Numbered from the stretch's first letter, positions 10,245 through 22,050 are shown. The stretch: DNA of 64,000 nucleotides from Ustilaginoidea virens (GCF_000687475.1 NC_057318.1:1-64000), one strand, 5' to 3'. Notes: generated from the sequence alone by a model not told the origin. Made by a program: numbers and translations.

Positions 10245-10589
10245 TATCGGAATCGCTATCGCAAGGTGCCCAATTAGGCACATTGCGACGGATATACCGC
10301 GCACACCCGATGCGCACGATATGGCCACTTTAGCCCCTTTTGCCCCTTTACCCCTAAGCCCGGTAGGGCACGCAGGCAGCCCGGCCCGACTGCGCCGATA
10401 CACGTGACAACGGCATACGCACAAAAAGGCCACATCGTGTAATTACCCTCTTTTGCTTCCTTTCTTTCCTTTTAGATAGTCATAGTCATAATCAAAGAAG
10501 TAATCATACCTTTGACCGGTGACCTTACGGTACTTGATACCACGCGCGCGACCCTACGTATAACTGGGTACCCCGAGTTTATATCAATA
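10245..10589 (+). repeat. Copia-1a 3' LTR
   Basis: A 345-bp LTR from TATCGGAATC (RIP-altered TG) to ATATCAATA, preceded by a purine-rich tract (AAAAAGAGAAG) at 10228-10238. It matches the other Copia-1 LTRs. It contains GC-rich conserved blocks that create spurious ORFs of about 60-85 codons on both strands. Confidence 0.85.
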
Positions 10590-10657
10590 CTACCACCCAA
10601 CCTTCCGCTATTACGACTAGCGAAGTACCCGCTATTATACCTAGCGAAAATCCTGTA

Positions 10658-11650
10658 GTGGCTACTAGCCCTACTCCTGCCCCTATAGCTGCTGATACAG
10701 AATATCAAAAGCTATTACAATTAGCCGGCATTTGGCATGTACGGCTAGGGCATATAGGTATTCAGCTACTTAAAAAGACCTATGCTAATACCTATCTGGT
10801 CTACCTTCTAAAGAAGAAGATTATTACTAAAACGACTTTTATTACCTTTATCTACCAAAATGAAGGTATAGGCCCCATTTCTAGTGGCCTAGAAGAAGAT
10901 TTTCATAGAGGGCAAAATATAGGTTTAGAGGGGGTATCTGGCAGAGAACCTGCTATTTTACTAGATGACCTTAAAAGCATTTCTGACCCTACTAACCTTA
11001 CTAGCATTACTAACACTAATACTATACCGGATGACCTAGAAAGCATGCCGGACTCTACTAATTTTACTAGCGTTATTAATACTAATACTACCCCGAATGA
11101 TATTACTAATACTAATGTCACCTTGGATTACCTTCCTAAGTCAGAAGGTATTACACTACAGTCCCCGGCTACTGTAAAGGATGACCTTATAGATATCCTT
11201 ACCAGCCTTACTCCTGCCGACCTTACTAGCCCTGCTGGCCTTACTAGCCCTGCTAGCTCTACTGGCCCTACTAATCCTACCAGCCCTACCGACTTATTCC
11301 CTTAGGAAGGTAATATCTTATACCACCTGATATTGGATTCCTGCTATGCAGCTAAGCGTAAGCTAGCTAAAAAGGCCCCTAATAGTACGCCTAATAGCTG
11401 GAAAGATGTGCTACGATGCCCTAAAATAGAAAAAGACCTTTGGATAAAGGCACTATTTAAGGAATTCGAGCAGCTTTTAGATACTAAAGTCTTCCAATTT
11501 ATTCCTAAGTCTAGCGTTTCTATTGATAGGAAAATTATACGCAATAGGCCTATTTTTCGGGTTAAAAAGGATGCTAATAATCAGCCTATAAAATATAAGG
11601 CTAGATTAGTAGTCAAGGGTTTTATACAAGTCGAAGGAAAGGACTTCCAG
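10658..11650 (+). pseudogene. Copia-2a pol, 5' part (pre-integrase, linker, RT start)
   Basis: Readable from the pre-integrase motif GIWHVRLGHIGIQLLKKT (10722-10776) through a repetitive Asp/Thr/Ser/Pro linker (about 10950-11300, SPAGLTSPASSTGPTNPTSP-like) into the start of the RT domain (11333-11650, KARLVVKGFIQVEGKDFQ at the end). The integrase catalytic core between motif and linker is deleted. The RT frame is broken by Copia-1c at 11651 and resumes at 14784. Confidence 0.75.
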
Positions 11651-11991
11651 TGTTGGAATCGCTGTTGCAAGGTGCCCAATTGGGCATATTGCGACGAATG
11701 TGCCGCGCATACCCGATGCGCACGATGTGGCCACTTTGGCCCCTTTTGCCTCTTTACCCCTAAGCCCGGTAGGGCACGCGGGCAGCCCGGCCCGATTGCG
11801 CCGATGCATGTGACAACGGCATACGCACAAAAAGGCCATATCGTGTAATTACCCTCTTTTGCTTCCTTTCTTTCCTTTTAGTTATTCAGTTATTAGTAAA
11901 GTCAATAAATCTTTTACTTGGTGACCTCACGGTACTTGATACCATACGTGCGACCCTACGTATAACTGGGTACCCCGAGTTTATATCAACA
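11651..11991 (+). repeat. Copia-1c 5' LTR
   Basis: TGTTGGAATC to ATATCAACA, 341 bp, canonical TG..CA ends. Matches the 3' LTR at 14443-14783. Confidence 0.88.
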
Positions 11992-12600
11992 CTGATCAGT
12001 AGTGATAAATACTACTCACAGGATAATATCCCGCAAAGACGGTTTTATCACAGATTAGTAAGATTACTCTCGAAGAGACAATTTCTATTGCAAATCGTGC
12101 TAATAAGGAAGGCAGATAACCTATTCTGTTGAATGGTTACGCTACTAACTAATTGGAAGAACGATATAGACCTCTTCTACCTCTGTCTATTACGAAGGAA
12201 GAAAACATACTGATTATTACGATCTTTAAAGATACCCTTAGTATATATAGGAGGCGGCTAACCTATTCCGTTGAATGGTCACCTGCTTACTATAGGAGGC
12301 AAATAACCTATTCCGTTGAACGGTTATCTTGCTAACTAACCCCTTCTTTTCTCTCTTTTACCCCTACCGGTAAAAGCCCTCTTATATTTCTTACAATAAC
12401 CTTGTAAGGTACGAATCTTATACTCCTTATAAGAGGATCGAATCTTATACTCCTTGCAAGAGTGAATATTACACTCCTTACAACACACCCCCCCCCCCTC
12501 TCAAACCCTCCTCTCAACACTATAGCACGATCACGATCATTAATATCACAACCGGCACTGCCCGAAAGGCTATAACGATTTGCCCCCTTACTCGATGACA
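11992..12600 (+). other. Copia-1c leader with tandem repeats
   Basis: Untranslated leader between the 5' LTR and gag. A unit containing AACCTATTCCGTTGAATGGT recurs with variation around 12118-12135, 12260-12280 and 12308-12328. A run of about 14 C occurs near 12487. No obvious tRNA-complementary primer site of the usual TGG type follows the LTR. Confidence 0.55.
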
Positions 12601-13440
12601 ATTAGGCCACTGCGATAGAGCCAGTTACCCCTGATGCCACCACTGTGGCATTATATAACCGCCTAGCCTTCTTAATCTACACCTATAAGAAGGATTATAT
12701 AATTGACGATGACCTATGGGAACTATTTCACGAAGACTGTAGTGAATAGGATGAACAACTATTCAACCGCGTTAATCTACTATTCCTACGCGAATTCCGC
12801 ACATACCTACGGGATCACGGCGTATATATCGGAGTATCAGGCTCCATCACAATACCTACCTTGATGGAATGCCTTCAACAACAACAGAACCCTGAATGGC
12901 CTCAAGAAGAGATCGACCGTCAATTAGGGCGTAAAATATTCCAATCACGACTCAACCCTTATAGGAAAGCATCAGTGCCTATCGGAATATCATTACAAAG
13001 GCCCTCACAAGCCTCAACAATAAGAGACTTCACAATACCAATAGCACGATCACAATCACAACAACCTATTATCCCCCCCTTTATATCGAAAAAGCCTTTT
13101 ACCTCTGCCCCTACCGAAGAAGAAAGGGGCCGGTCCTAATAACCAAAAGGGAAGACGCCTATTTACAATAGGCCGCTATTCGAAATAGGGAAAAGCTCCC
13201 ATCATCAATAATAATATATAACAGCCGATGATTACAGCCTATAAGACCAACCCGATTAAATATATTGCTCTAGGGATTATACCCCTAGCCGGGCTAGCCG
13301 AGGCGGCTATCTTTATGCCCCTCGAGGCTATAGTAGGCCCAATAGAGGTCGGGTTATAGGCCCCGATGATATACTTCCTTCAATAGAGGACCCCGATAAC
13401 GATAATACCCTCCAAGCCAATGCCGCCCGTGATACCAGAT
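12601..13440 (+). pseudogene. Copia-1c gag relic
   Basis: Homologous to the start of gag in Copia-1a (4215 onward) and Copia-1d. It has longer open stretches than its relatives (for example 12861-13139), so it seems less eroded, but stops remain. It leads into the tandem repeat array at 13480-13860. Confidence 0.65.
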
Positions 13441-13479
13441 ATCGGGCCTAAACGCCTCACCCAATAATACCAAAGATAG

Positions 13480-13860
13480 GTGCCCCGGCGGCCTATCCTG
13501 ACAAGATAGGTGCCCCAGCGGCCTGTCCTGACAAGATAGGTGCCCCGGCAGCCTATCATGATAAGATAGATACCCCGGCCCGTCACGACAAGATAGGTGC
13601 CCCGGCGGCCTATCCCGACAGGATAGAAGCCCCGGCCCGTCACGACAAAATAGGTACCCCGGCGGCCTATCCCGACAGGATAGAGGCCCCGGCCCATCAC
13701 GACAAGATAGGTGCCCCGGCGGCCTGCCCTGACAAGATAGATGCCCCGGCCTATCCCGACAGAACAGATGGCCCGGCCCGTTATAACCGTCCTGATAGGA
13801 TAGATATCCCGGCCCATCCCGACAAGATAGAGGCCCCGGCCCGTCCCAATAGGCATATAT
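13480..13860 (+). repeat. 30-bp coding tandem repeat (decapeptide array)
   Basis: About a dozen imperfect copies of a 30-bp unit, some shortened to 24-27 bp. In the gag frame they read as a decapeptide of type PDKIGAPAAY, with variants PDRIEAPARH and shorter forms. The array sits exactly where gag is joined to the RT/RNase H end by the internal deletion, and it is not present in Copia-1a or 1d. The reverse strand is also open (13354-13881), a consequence of the repeat's composition. Confidence 0.8.
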
Positions 13861-14150
13861 CTTTCGACCTATCCATTGCACTACAACAACAAAAGCCTAA
13901 TTTTAAAGATATCGCCAGATGGAATAAGCGCCTTCAATAGCAGGTCGATAACTAGCTTTTTATAGAGCAAGCATATCATATGCAACGCAATCGCTTTCAA
14001 GCTGTAAAGTATAGTACGAAAGGGAATAACAATCTCGCCGATGCAATAACCAAGGGAACGCCCAATAAAGCCCTTAAGACCTTCGTCGACCAAAATAGGG
14101 CTGTTATACGTGTGGAAGGGTAGGCGAAGAGGCCGGTTAATATCTGACTG
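13861..14150 (+). pseudogene. Copia-1c residual RT/RNase H end
   Basis: Short piece of the pol C-terminus: FDLSIALQQQ..DIARWNKRLQ near 13862-13935, then the RNase H tail NNLADAITKGTPNKAL near 14026-14075. About 4 kb of pol present in Copia-1d is deleted between gag and this point. Confidence 0.72.
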
Positions 14151-14442
14151 AATTTGGGTATGATTGGTGATATTATAGGTGGCAAGTGTGTGGATTTCCC
14201 TATGTTCAATGTTGTGCTGTTTTTACTGCGTTTACTGCTGCCCCTTTTTGCCCCTTTATTTTGGCTGCGATATTCAACATACCGGCTGCTATACGGTATG
14301 AGGCTGCACAAGCCGGCCGCGCGGCGCGACAGCGTTATCGGCGGCACAACCTGCCGAGACCGCGCCGCACTTTTCTTTCTATATATGCGCCTTACATCCT
14401 AGCGATTCCGATATTTGCTTCTATAAAAAGAGAAGCTGCCAG

Positions 14443-14783
14443 TATTGGAATCGCTATCGTAAGGTGCCCAATTGGGCATATTACGACGAATGTGCCGCGC
14501 ACACCCAATGCGCACGATGTGGCCACTTTGGCCCCTTTTGCCCCTTTACCCCTGAGCCCGGTAGGGCACGCGGGCAGCCCGGCCCGACTGCGCCAATACA
14601 CGTGACAACGGCACACGCACAAAAAGGCCACATCGTGTAATTACCCTCTTTTGCTTCCTTTCTTTCCTTTTAGTTATTCAGTCATTAGTAAAGTCAATAA
14701 ATCCTTTACTTGGTGACCTCACGGTACTTGATACCACGCGCGCGACCCTACGTATAACTGGGTACCCCGAGTTTATATCAACA
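14443..14783 (+). repeat. Copia-1c 3' LTR
   Basis: 341 bp, from TATTGGAATC (first G changed to A) to ATATCAACA, preceded by the same purine-rich tract as in Copia-1a. Confidence 0.88.
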
Positions 14784-16185
14784 TCCAGCATACCTATACT
14801 TCCACCTCTATCCCACCCACCTAGAGGGTTATACTAGCTTTAGCTGCTAGTAATAACTGGGAGATAGAGCAAATCGACTTTATAGGTGCCTTCCTAAATA
14901 GCGAACTTTCTAAGACTATTTATATGGATATCCCTGACGGCTTTCTTAAATTTACGGAAAGTCTACTAACTGATAGCAAGCTTTAGTCTAATATACAGCG
15001 CCAACGGCTACTAACTTTACTTAAAGAAGCTGGCTTTGACCCTTCTGTAAAGCAAGCTATCTTACTAAAGAAGGCCCTATACGGGCTAAAACAAGCACCC
15101 CGCAAATGGCAACACCGGCTAAAAGACCTGATTTCTAGTGAAGGTTTTTTACCTTTAGCTTCTAATACTGCCGTCTTTTATAATAAGCAAACCAGGACCT
15201 TTATCGTCACTTATATTGACGATTGCCTATTAGTTAGTCCAAATATAATTTATATTAACCAGCTAAAAAGGAAATTTCATAAGGTCTATACTATAGAAGA
15301 CCGCGGTCCGGCTGCCTTCTTCCTAGGCATACAGATTATACGAAATAGGAAGGAAGGTTTATTATGGCTACACCAAGCCCAATTTATAGCAGAGGTCCTA
15401 GCTAAATTTGGCTTACAGGATATTAAACCTCAGCTAATTCCACTACAACCAGGGGTTCTAAATGAATCTAGTGGAAAAGACATTAGCCCTACTAATCAAA
15501 GCCTTTATCAGAGCCTTACTGGCACTATAATGTGGCTTATGATGATGACTAGACCCGACCTAGCATTTCCTATCCAATACCTTTCTCGGTTTATGTCTAA
15601 AGCAACTAATATGCATCTAAATGCTATAAAAGGCAGCTTTAGCTACCTTAAAGGCACTGAGAACCTAGCTATTTGCTTTAGTACTACTAAAAGCAACCAA
15701 CAGCCTATTATAACCGCTTATTCTAATAGCAATTTTGCTGGCTGTAAAGAAACCTCTAAATCTACTGGAGGTTTCCTAACTACTATTAATAGTGGTCCTA
15801 TTAGCTGGCGTTCTAAGCGAGCCTCTTTAGTAGTGCTTTCTACTTTAGAAGCTGAATCTGATGCATTACTTGAGACTATCCGTAAGGTACAGTGGCTTTC
15901 TAACCTTTGTAAGGAGCTAGAAACTAGATATTAATATCTAACGCCCTATACCGCTATTCTGCGATAACCAGGGCTCTATTTCAAATTCTAATAACCCTAA
16001 TCAGCATACTCGCACTAAGCATACGTTATTAAAATTCCGGTATATTAGGGAACAAGCCCAGCTGGGCTTGGTTAAAATTACCTACTTACCTACTAATAGT
16101 ATGCCTGCTAACGGTCTTACCAAGCCACTGCCGGGCCCTAAATTTACCAGGTTCCGCGAGTTACTAGGTCTTAGGGCCTGCTAAC
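14784..16185 (+). pseudogene. Copia-2a pol, 3' part (RT and RNase H)
   Basis: Continuation of the RT frame after Copia-1c. RT motifs include IDFIGAFLN (14876-14902), ALYGLKQAPRKWQHRL (15072-15119) and YIDDCLL (15213-15233). RNase H follows, with an open block at 15530-15934 (ISWRSKRASLVVLSTLEAE) and a degenerate tail NGLTKPLPGPKFTRFRELL ending near 16183. Only a few stops interrupt this part, so it is one of the better-preserved pol pieces, but the gene is inactive. Confidence 0.8.
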
Positions 16186-16306
16186 TTATACCAACTTACT
16201 TTTACTAAGGTTTTTCCTATGTTTTTCCTTAGCACTTTTCACTGCATTTTCTTTCCCTATCCTATACGACGATTAGCTTGCTACTACAGTAGCTAATTAG
16301 AGGGGG

Positions 16307-16953
16307 TGTTAAAATCCTATAGTAGCCTACTAGGCTGCTGGCCTAATGCTCTACTAGCTTACTGACCTTCTGGCCCTTATACCGCCTTTTAGACTTACGG
16401 TAGTCTTACTAATCTTAGGCCTTTGCCTTTTACCTTAAGGATTTTCAGTGGATTATTTACTGTATATCAAGTAAGGTAGGCCTTAAGGTAGGCCTTGTTA
16501 AAAAGGTATGGCATTGCTAAATTAGCGTGGTGGGTCTACTAGCGTGGTGGCTAATCCACTAGTGTGGTGGGTAGTTACTAGCGTGGTGGCTAGTTACTAG
16601 TGCGGTGACTAGTTACTAGTGCGGTGGTTAGGGTGGTTGAAAAGGCCCGATATAGTGGGGCTGCTGACGTATTGTATATGTGGCAAAGCGAGCATTACGG
16701 GGAGCTTTCTTACTGGCTACCTTGGATGCCTAGGCCCACCCCTCCTTTGTGTATATATAGGATAGCTTTTCCCCTTCTTTCTAGACTTTAGAAGGGCAGC
16801 ACAATCGAGTCTGTTAATGTACTATATGCCTCTTAACTTCTTACCTTCCCTGCGTTTTCTGGTTATCTTATATTTGCCTTGCCTTTATACTTGCCCTGCT
16901 TTATAGCACTTGTATAGTCTTAGGACTTAGTGAAAAATCTAGTATTATACTAA
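16307..16953 (+). repeat. Copia-2a 3' LTR (right end approximate)
   Basis: Begins TGTTAAAATCC right after the polypurine tract. Contains a GTGGTGG-rich minisatellite (16524-16640), a TATATA box near 16753 and a CTTAGGACTTAGTG block near 16920-16933. The end is taken from where similarity to the inverted copy (about 17050-17907) stops, so it is uncertain by about 30 bp. Confidence 0.7.
16524..16640 (+). repeat. Minisatellite in Copia-2 LTR
   Basis: About seven imperfect copies of a 15-17 bp unit of type ACTAGCGTGGTGGCT. The same array occurs in reverse complement at about 17690-17815 in the inverted LTR. Confidence 0.75.
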
Positions 16954-17049
16954 GATTAGTTCACAGGTCGCAGACAGTCTCGTGCCATCTAGCTAGCTAG
17001 TAAGGCTCTGCTTTTATAGTGACCTTGAGAATTGCAATAATAAATACTA

Positions 17050-17907
17050 GATTTGTCACTAAGTCCTAAGACTATATATGTTGATATAAACTCGGGGTAC
17101 CTAGTTGTACGTAGGGTCGCGCGCGTGGTATCATATACCGTGGGGTCACCGGTCAAAGGTATGATTACTTCTTTGATTATAACTATGACTAACTAAGAGA
17201 AAAAAAAGGAAGCAAAAGAGTAATTACACGATGTGGCCTTTTTGTGCGTGCCGTAGTCACGTGCATCGGCGCGGTCGGGCCGGGCTGCCTGCGTGCCCTA
17301 CCGGGCTCAGGGGCACAGGGGCAAAGTGGCCACATCGTGCCCAACGGGTGTGCGCGGCACATCCGTCGCAATGTGCCCAATTGGGCACCTTGCGATAGCG
17401 ATTCCGACAATATAAGTGCTATAAAGCGAGGCAAGTGTAAAGGCAAGGCAAATATAAGATAACCAGAATAACGCAGGAAAGATGGGAGTTAAGAGGCATA
17501 TAGTGCATTAACAGGTTCAATTGTGCTATCCTTCTACTATCTAGAAAGAAGGGGGAAAGCTATTCTATATATATATGAAGGAGGGGTGGGCCCAGGCATT
17601 CAGGGTAGTCAGTAAGAGAGCTCCCCGTAATGCTCGTCACTAACCCCGCTATATCCGACTAACCCCGCTATATTCGGCCACCCCAACTACCACGCTAGTG
17701 ACTAATCACTACGCTAGTAACTAGCCATCACGCTAGTGACTAACCATCACGCTAATGGACTAGCTATCACGCTAGTAGGCCGCCACCACGCTAGTAGGCC
17801 ACCACGCTAATTTAGCAATGCCACACCTTTTTTAACAAGGCCTACCTTACTTGGTATACAGTAATAATCCACTGAAAATCCTTAAGGTAAAAGGCAAAGG
17901 CCTAAGG
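17050..17907 (-). repeat. Inverted Copia-2 LTR, main part
   Basis: Reverse complement of the LTR at 16307-16953. It is interrupted twice by Copia-1: a solo LTR (17079-17409) and full-length Copia-1d (17913-25400). The rest of this LTR continues at 25401-25506, ending GATTTTAACA. Together with the forward LTR it makes a large inverted repeat around a spacer of about 100 bp centred near 17000. Confidence 0.75.
17079..17409 (-). repeat. Copia-1 solo LTR
   Basis: A 331-bp LTR, TG..CA ends, with a 5-bp target duplication ATATA at 17074-17078 and 17410-17414. No internal sequence, so it is the product of LTR-LTR recombination. It contains a near-perfect 30-bp palindrome at 17366-17395 and 12-bp inverted repeats at 17227-17238 and 17328-17339. 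Confidence 0.88.
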
Positions 17908-17912
17908 TTGGT

Positions 17913-18243
17913 TGTTGGTGTCACATCAAGGGGTACCCAGTTGTACGTAGGGTTGCGCGCGTGGTATCAAGTACCGTGAGGCCACCGGTCAAAGGTATAA
18001 TTACTTCTTTGATTATAACTATCACTAAGAAGAAAGAAAGGAAGCAAAAGAGTAATTACACAATATGGCCTTTTTATGTGTGTGCCGTTGTCACGTGCAT
18101 CGGCGCAGTCGGGCCGGGCTGCCCGCGTGCCCTACTGGGCTTAGGGGTAAAGGGGCAAAAGTGGCCACATCGTGCGCAGCAGTATGCGCGGCACATCCGT
18201 CGCAAGGTGCCCAATTAGGCACCTTGCGACAGCGATTCTGACA
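17913..18243 (-). repeat. Copia-1d 3' LTR
   Basis: 331 bp; the element is on the reverse strand, so this left LTR is the 3' one. On the reverse strand it is preceded by the purine tract AAAAAGAGAAG. It contains the palindrome in its perfect 30-bp form near 18200-18229. Confidence 0.88.
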
Positions 18244-18529
18244 CTGGCAGCTTCTCTTTTTATAGAAGCAAACATCGGAATCGCTAGGATGTAAGGCGCA
18301 CATATAGAAAAGAAAGTGCGGCACGGTCTCGGCAGATTGTGCCGCCGATAACGCCGTCGCGCCGCGCGGCCGGCCTGTATAGCCTCATCCCGTACAGCCG
18401 GTATGTTGAATATCGTAGCCAAAATAAAGGGGCAGTAATAAACGAGCCAAAATAGATATAACAGCAATAAACGAGCAAAAATAAATGCAGCATTAAACAT
18501 AAGGAAATCCACCCACTTGCCATATATGA

Positions 18530-21500
18530 CATCACCAATACTTTCTAAATGCAGTCAGACATTGATCGACCTCTTTACCCACCCTTTAATACGTATAACA
18601 GCCTTATTGTGGTCGACGAAGGTCTTAAGGGCTTTATTAGGCGTTCCCTTAGTTATTGCATCGGCAAGATTATTATTCCTATTGATCCAACGGATCTCAT
18701 ATATCTCCCGGCGCTTGTATAACTGTCGTAGGGCCATAATATCTATTATAAGCCTCTTTTCCTTAGTAGTGCCTAGCTTAACTAGGCATTCGTACAGCGA
18801 AAACGAATCCATACACACAACTGTGGGGATCTTCGGCAATCCCAGCCTACTGGTAATCATATTAAGGGTCGTGCCTATCGTATATGCGATATCGACCCCT
18901 TGCACCATGCTATACAGCTCCGAAGCGAGTGCGCTACGCGTTACCCGCTTGCTCTTTATAGAGCTGTAAGTAATGATATTACCGGTCAGCTGGAAGGCGT
19001 TATTCGCAGTATCTGCCTTATTCCCTAGTATAATCACGTAACCAATCTGGGAGCTTAAATCTTTATTATTGGCAAAGGATCCGTCAACAAATACAAAGAT
19101 CTTAGCTGTGGTAAGGGCCAAATTGATGTACTATAAGCCACGATCCTGGTTATCGCGCTGCTATTGAAGGCGCTTATTCAACCTCGCGATATCCTTAGGG
19201 TCAGGTTGCTAGTGTTGTACTGCGATAGATAGGTCAAAAGACGCCTCAGGCTAGCAGACCATAGCTATATAAGCACCGCGAGCGCGTTGCTCGATATAAT
19301 TACGCTAGGCCGTAGGCGCATTCTTGTCGATAGTCGCGATCTTCTTACTTTAACCTTTCTGGCGTAATATCATACCGTCAGCATTAGCTATCAGCATACA
19401 CCCGTTGAATATTAGGGGCACGGTTAGTAATAGCTTCGTCTTAGGCTTAGCGTTAAAGCCTGCCTTAATAAGCTCCAATTCCTCCCATTAGAAGAAGGCA
19501 TCGTCATTAAGTCTAAGGGTATCATCAGTCTGCATACCCACAATACCAAAGCATATGGTAGTATCGCGGTCAGGAACGTCAGTATAGTCAGTATTGCTAG
19601 TGCAGTCAGTATCGTTATTACCGGCGGATATCAGCAAACAAGGGTTGTAGGTTGATATAGTCATACCTAATTTCTCGCGATAGTGCTAGAAGTATATCGC
19701 CCACTAGTAAGTGCCTACCTCAGCTATTCCGTATAATAGCTTGACCACTTCTATAATAGTATTATTAGGATATTAGTGGGCTATCTGCTTGGGTAATTTA
19801 GCGATAATCGACCGATTGAGGGTAGTTAATAATTGCATATAGGCCTGCGTAATATCCCGTATCTAAAGGAATAGGCCGTGAGAGCGTTATAATAATAGGG
19901 CTAATGATATAAGTAGCCGTTGACTAGCCTATTAGATTGTAGGGGACTGAGTCAATATCAATTGCTTTTTATTATCACTATAACCTTATATAACGAGTCG
20001 TGATTTCTTATACGGCGTATCTATGCCTTTACCTTTGATTTCCCGTACCATACGTGAGTTGAATAGGCGTTAGGTTCTATATTAACTGATATCAAAGGTA
20101 ACGAATCTAAACATATTATAGGCCTGTAATACTTTAATCTCTATACGGTCCGACTGCTTAAAAGGGTCTCTAGGGGTCGTGATCTTACCTTCCCGGCATA
20201 ATTAGCTAGCAAGCTATAGGTCGGCTTGCTTTTTCGCGGTAAGGAAGGAGATATCGATAATAGTGTCAGAAGCTATAGCGTTAACGAGAGCTTCTTTTTG
20301 GTCCTTATTAATTATAATATCGGATATTACATATGCTGGTGATGGTGATATTGGCCGTAATGCCGGTATCCTAGCTGGGTCAGGGGTTGGCGACGATATC
20401 GCGACTGTAAGTATTATTATAGCTAGAGGTGCGGCTGTAGCCGGTATCCTGACCTCTAGCCTGCCAGGGCAGGCCGGTCCTTCGGTATAGACGATATCTT
20501 TAGGATCGTCCGTATCAGGGTCGTAGTTATATAGTTTAATAACTATTGACCGGAACTTGACCGGGCTATATAGCATCTATATAATATAGGTCTCACCATC
20601 GAGGCTGATTAGCCGGTACGGCCTATACTATCCACCCTTTTCTCTCCATACCTATACATCTGACTATAGGGGTAGTCGGTAGATAGGCTGGGTATTTAGG
20701 CCATTCTATTAGGCGAAAGCATTACGAACCTATCGCTTGGCGAGGCATTTCCTAGCTTTATTAGTAGCCTTTCGTAACATTAAGGCGTATTATAATACTG
20801 ATAGGCTAGGCGGTGAGTCATCTATAAGTTAAGGATACGCTCCAAAGACTAATAATATAGGCACTAGACCGTTAGGTCTAGCGGAATCGTTAACAGCTTT
20901 TATAGCGAATTATAATTTCTATTCCTTTATCATTAGGTCGCCTACTTTATTATCAATAATAGTATAGGCTCGGCGTAATAGGGCATAATATTTTTCGACT
21001 TTGCTAATGCTATTGTGGGCTTCTATAGGAATTTCATCCATATTAATAGATAGAAGCCGGGCATTATAGCGGAATTTAGTAGAGGCGAAATTAAGTCCAG
21101 TATCGTAAACTATCTAATCCGGCGGGCTAAAGTAAGTATCGATCTAGTATTCCTTAAGGGTATTCTAGACGTCTTAGGCCTTCTATCTTTATAGATCGAG
21201 GAACCTAGCTGCCTAGAAGCTTATTGCAGTATCTATAATATATAATACCGGCCGATTATTAATGTAAAGGATATCGACGATAATTTCGTAGTTAAATTAG
21301 CTAGTATCGTCATCCTTAAGGGTGAATTTAAACCGGTTAGGTGCCTTTGCGTTTATCTAGCATTAATAGCACATATAGGTAATACTCTCGATGATATTAC
21401 GGTTAATATCATTATAACTAGCCTGTTAAAGCAATTTAGAGAGCCTATTGATGGAGGGGTGCCCGAATCAACAATATAGCTGACGGATTTCCTATAATGA

Positions 21501-22050
21501 TAGATGGAAGGCTGCAATATCTATAGCATTGAGAGTCCACTATAGATATCCCTATTTCCTGATAATTAGAACCTTAATATCCCCTTTGATAAGCAAGTTA
21601 TCAATATTATCCAGCTTTACGCCTATCCTATCTATATCTGTAATAGAATAGAAAAAGGGGGTGTTACTATTAAGAACGTAGAAGGGGATATTGCCGAATA
21701 TTATTGGAATATTCAATATACTAGAAGATATAGCAGAACCTACTCTAAAATTAACGGTATGCTACTTATCCGTTGACTTAATCGTTAAAGATTTTATCAA
21801 TCTCATTAGGGCTCTTGCTTAACCTATGCCTGCTATAGATAGGCCGGAGGCGCCGGTATCCAGTAGGATTCTGCGGAAGGTATGGTCACTATACTATTCT
21901 TCTTCTAGGAAAGCAGAATTATAGTCCGGTAAAGGCATTCGGAAAGGGTCAATTTATAGGAAGGCATATCGGCACGATTCATTTTATAAGGCTTGCAATA
22001 TCTCGATAAATAAAGAAGGTAGCGGTTCTATTTGCATAGGGGCTAAGAAA
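18530..22050 (-). pseudogene. Copia-1d pol relic
   Basis: Domains in reverse order along the window. RNase H is the best-preserved part, open at 18555-19121 (188 codons, FVDGSFANNKDLSSQIGYVI and NNLADAITKGTPNKAL). RT lies at about 19150-20200. The integrase-RT linker (PVKFRSIVIKLYNYD) is in the open block 20214-20576. The integrase core is at about 20600-21350 and the pre-integrase motif near 21440-21480. The protease DTGAS motif is near 21850-21875. Numerous RIP-type stops make it inactive. Confidence 0.8.

Larger units (their letters stand above)
4200..10589 (+). mobile_element. Copia-1a: LTR retrotransposon, 5' end lost to the telomere
   Basis: Copia-type element (order gag, protease, integrase, RT, RNase H, 3' LTR) reading away from the telomere. 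The 5' LTR and leader are missing: the sequence starts inside gag exactly where telomeric repeats end. It is riddled with TAG/TAA in place of CAG/CAA. The 3' LTR ends in the pre-integrase region of Copia-2a at 10590, so Copia-1a inserted into Copia-2a. Compared with full-length Copia-1d (17913-25400) it lacks roughly the first kilobase. Confidence 0.85.
11651..14783 (+). mobile_element. Copia-1c: short deleted Copia-1 copy inside Copia-2 RT
   Basis: A 3.1-kb element with 341-bp LTRs (11651-11991 and 14443-14783) and a perfect 5-bp target duplication TCCAG (11646-11650 and 14784-14788). It sits inside the RT gene of Copia-2a, whose reading frame continues across after removal. It keeps the leader, part of gag and the last part of RNase H; protease, integrase and RT are gone. 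It could have moved only with enzymes supplied by a full-length Copia-1. Confidence 0.88.
10590..16306 (+). mobile_element. Copia-2a internal region, interrupted by Copia-1c
   Basis: Second copia family, less eroded than Copia-1. It starts at the Copia-1a junction inside the pre-integrase domain and runs to its own polypurine tract AGAGGGGG at 16299-16306. The element is split at 11646-11650/14784-14788 by Copia-1c. Everything 5' of the pre-integrase domain, including its 5' LTR, is absent, and most of the integrase core is missing between about 10810 and 10850. Confidence 0.82.

Noticed and set aside
10194..10433. Recurrent 60-85 codon ORFs beginning MAFLCVC or similar (also near 11606, 14392, 17189, 18091, 25213, 49241)
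   Set aside because: They all lie in Copia-1 LTRs on both strands and follow the conserved GC-rich LTR block; no start context or domain.
13440..13880. CRISPR-like regular repeat
   Set aside because: Units are directly adjacent without spacers and keep a reading frame; a coding tandem repeat in a fungal retroelement.
13354..13881. Reverse-strand ORF of 175 codons rich in Gly, Arg, Asp and Cys repeats
   Set aside because: It is the antisense of the 30-bp repeat in Copia-1c; the sense frame joins gag to RNase H.
20263..20490. Plus-strand ORF of 75 codons inside Copia-1d
   Set aside because: Antisense shadow of the integrase-RT linker on the reverse strand.
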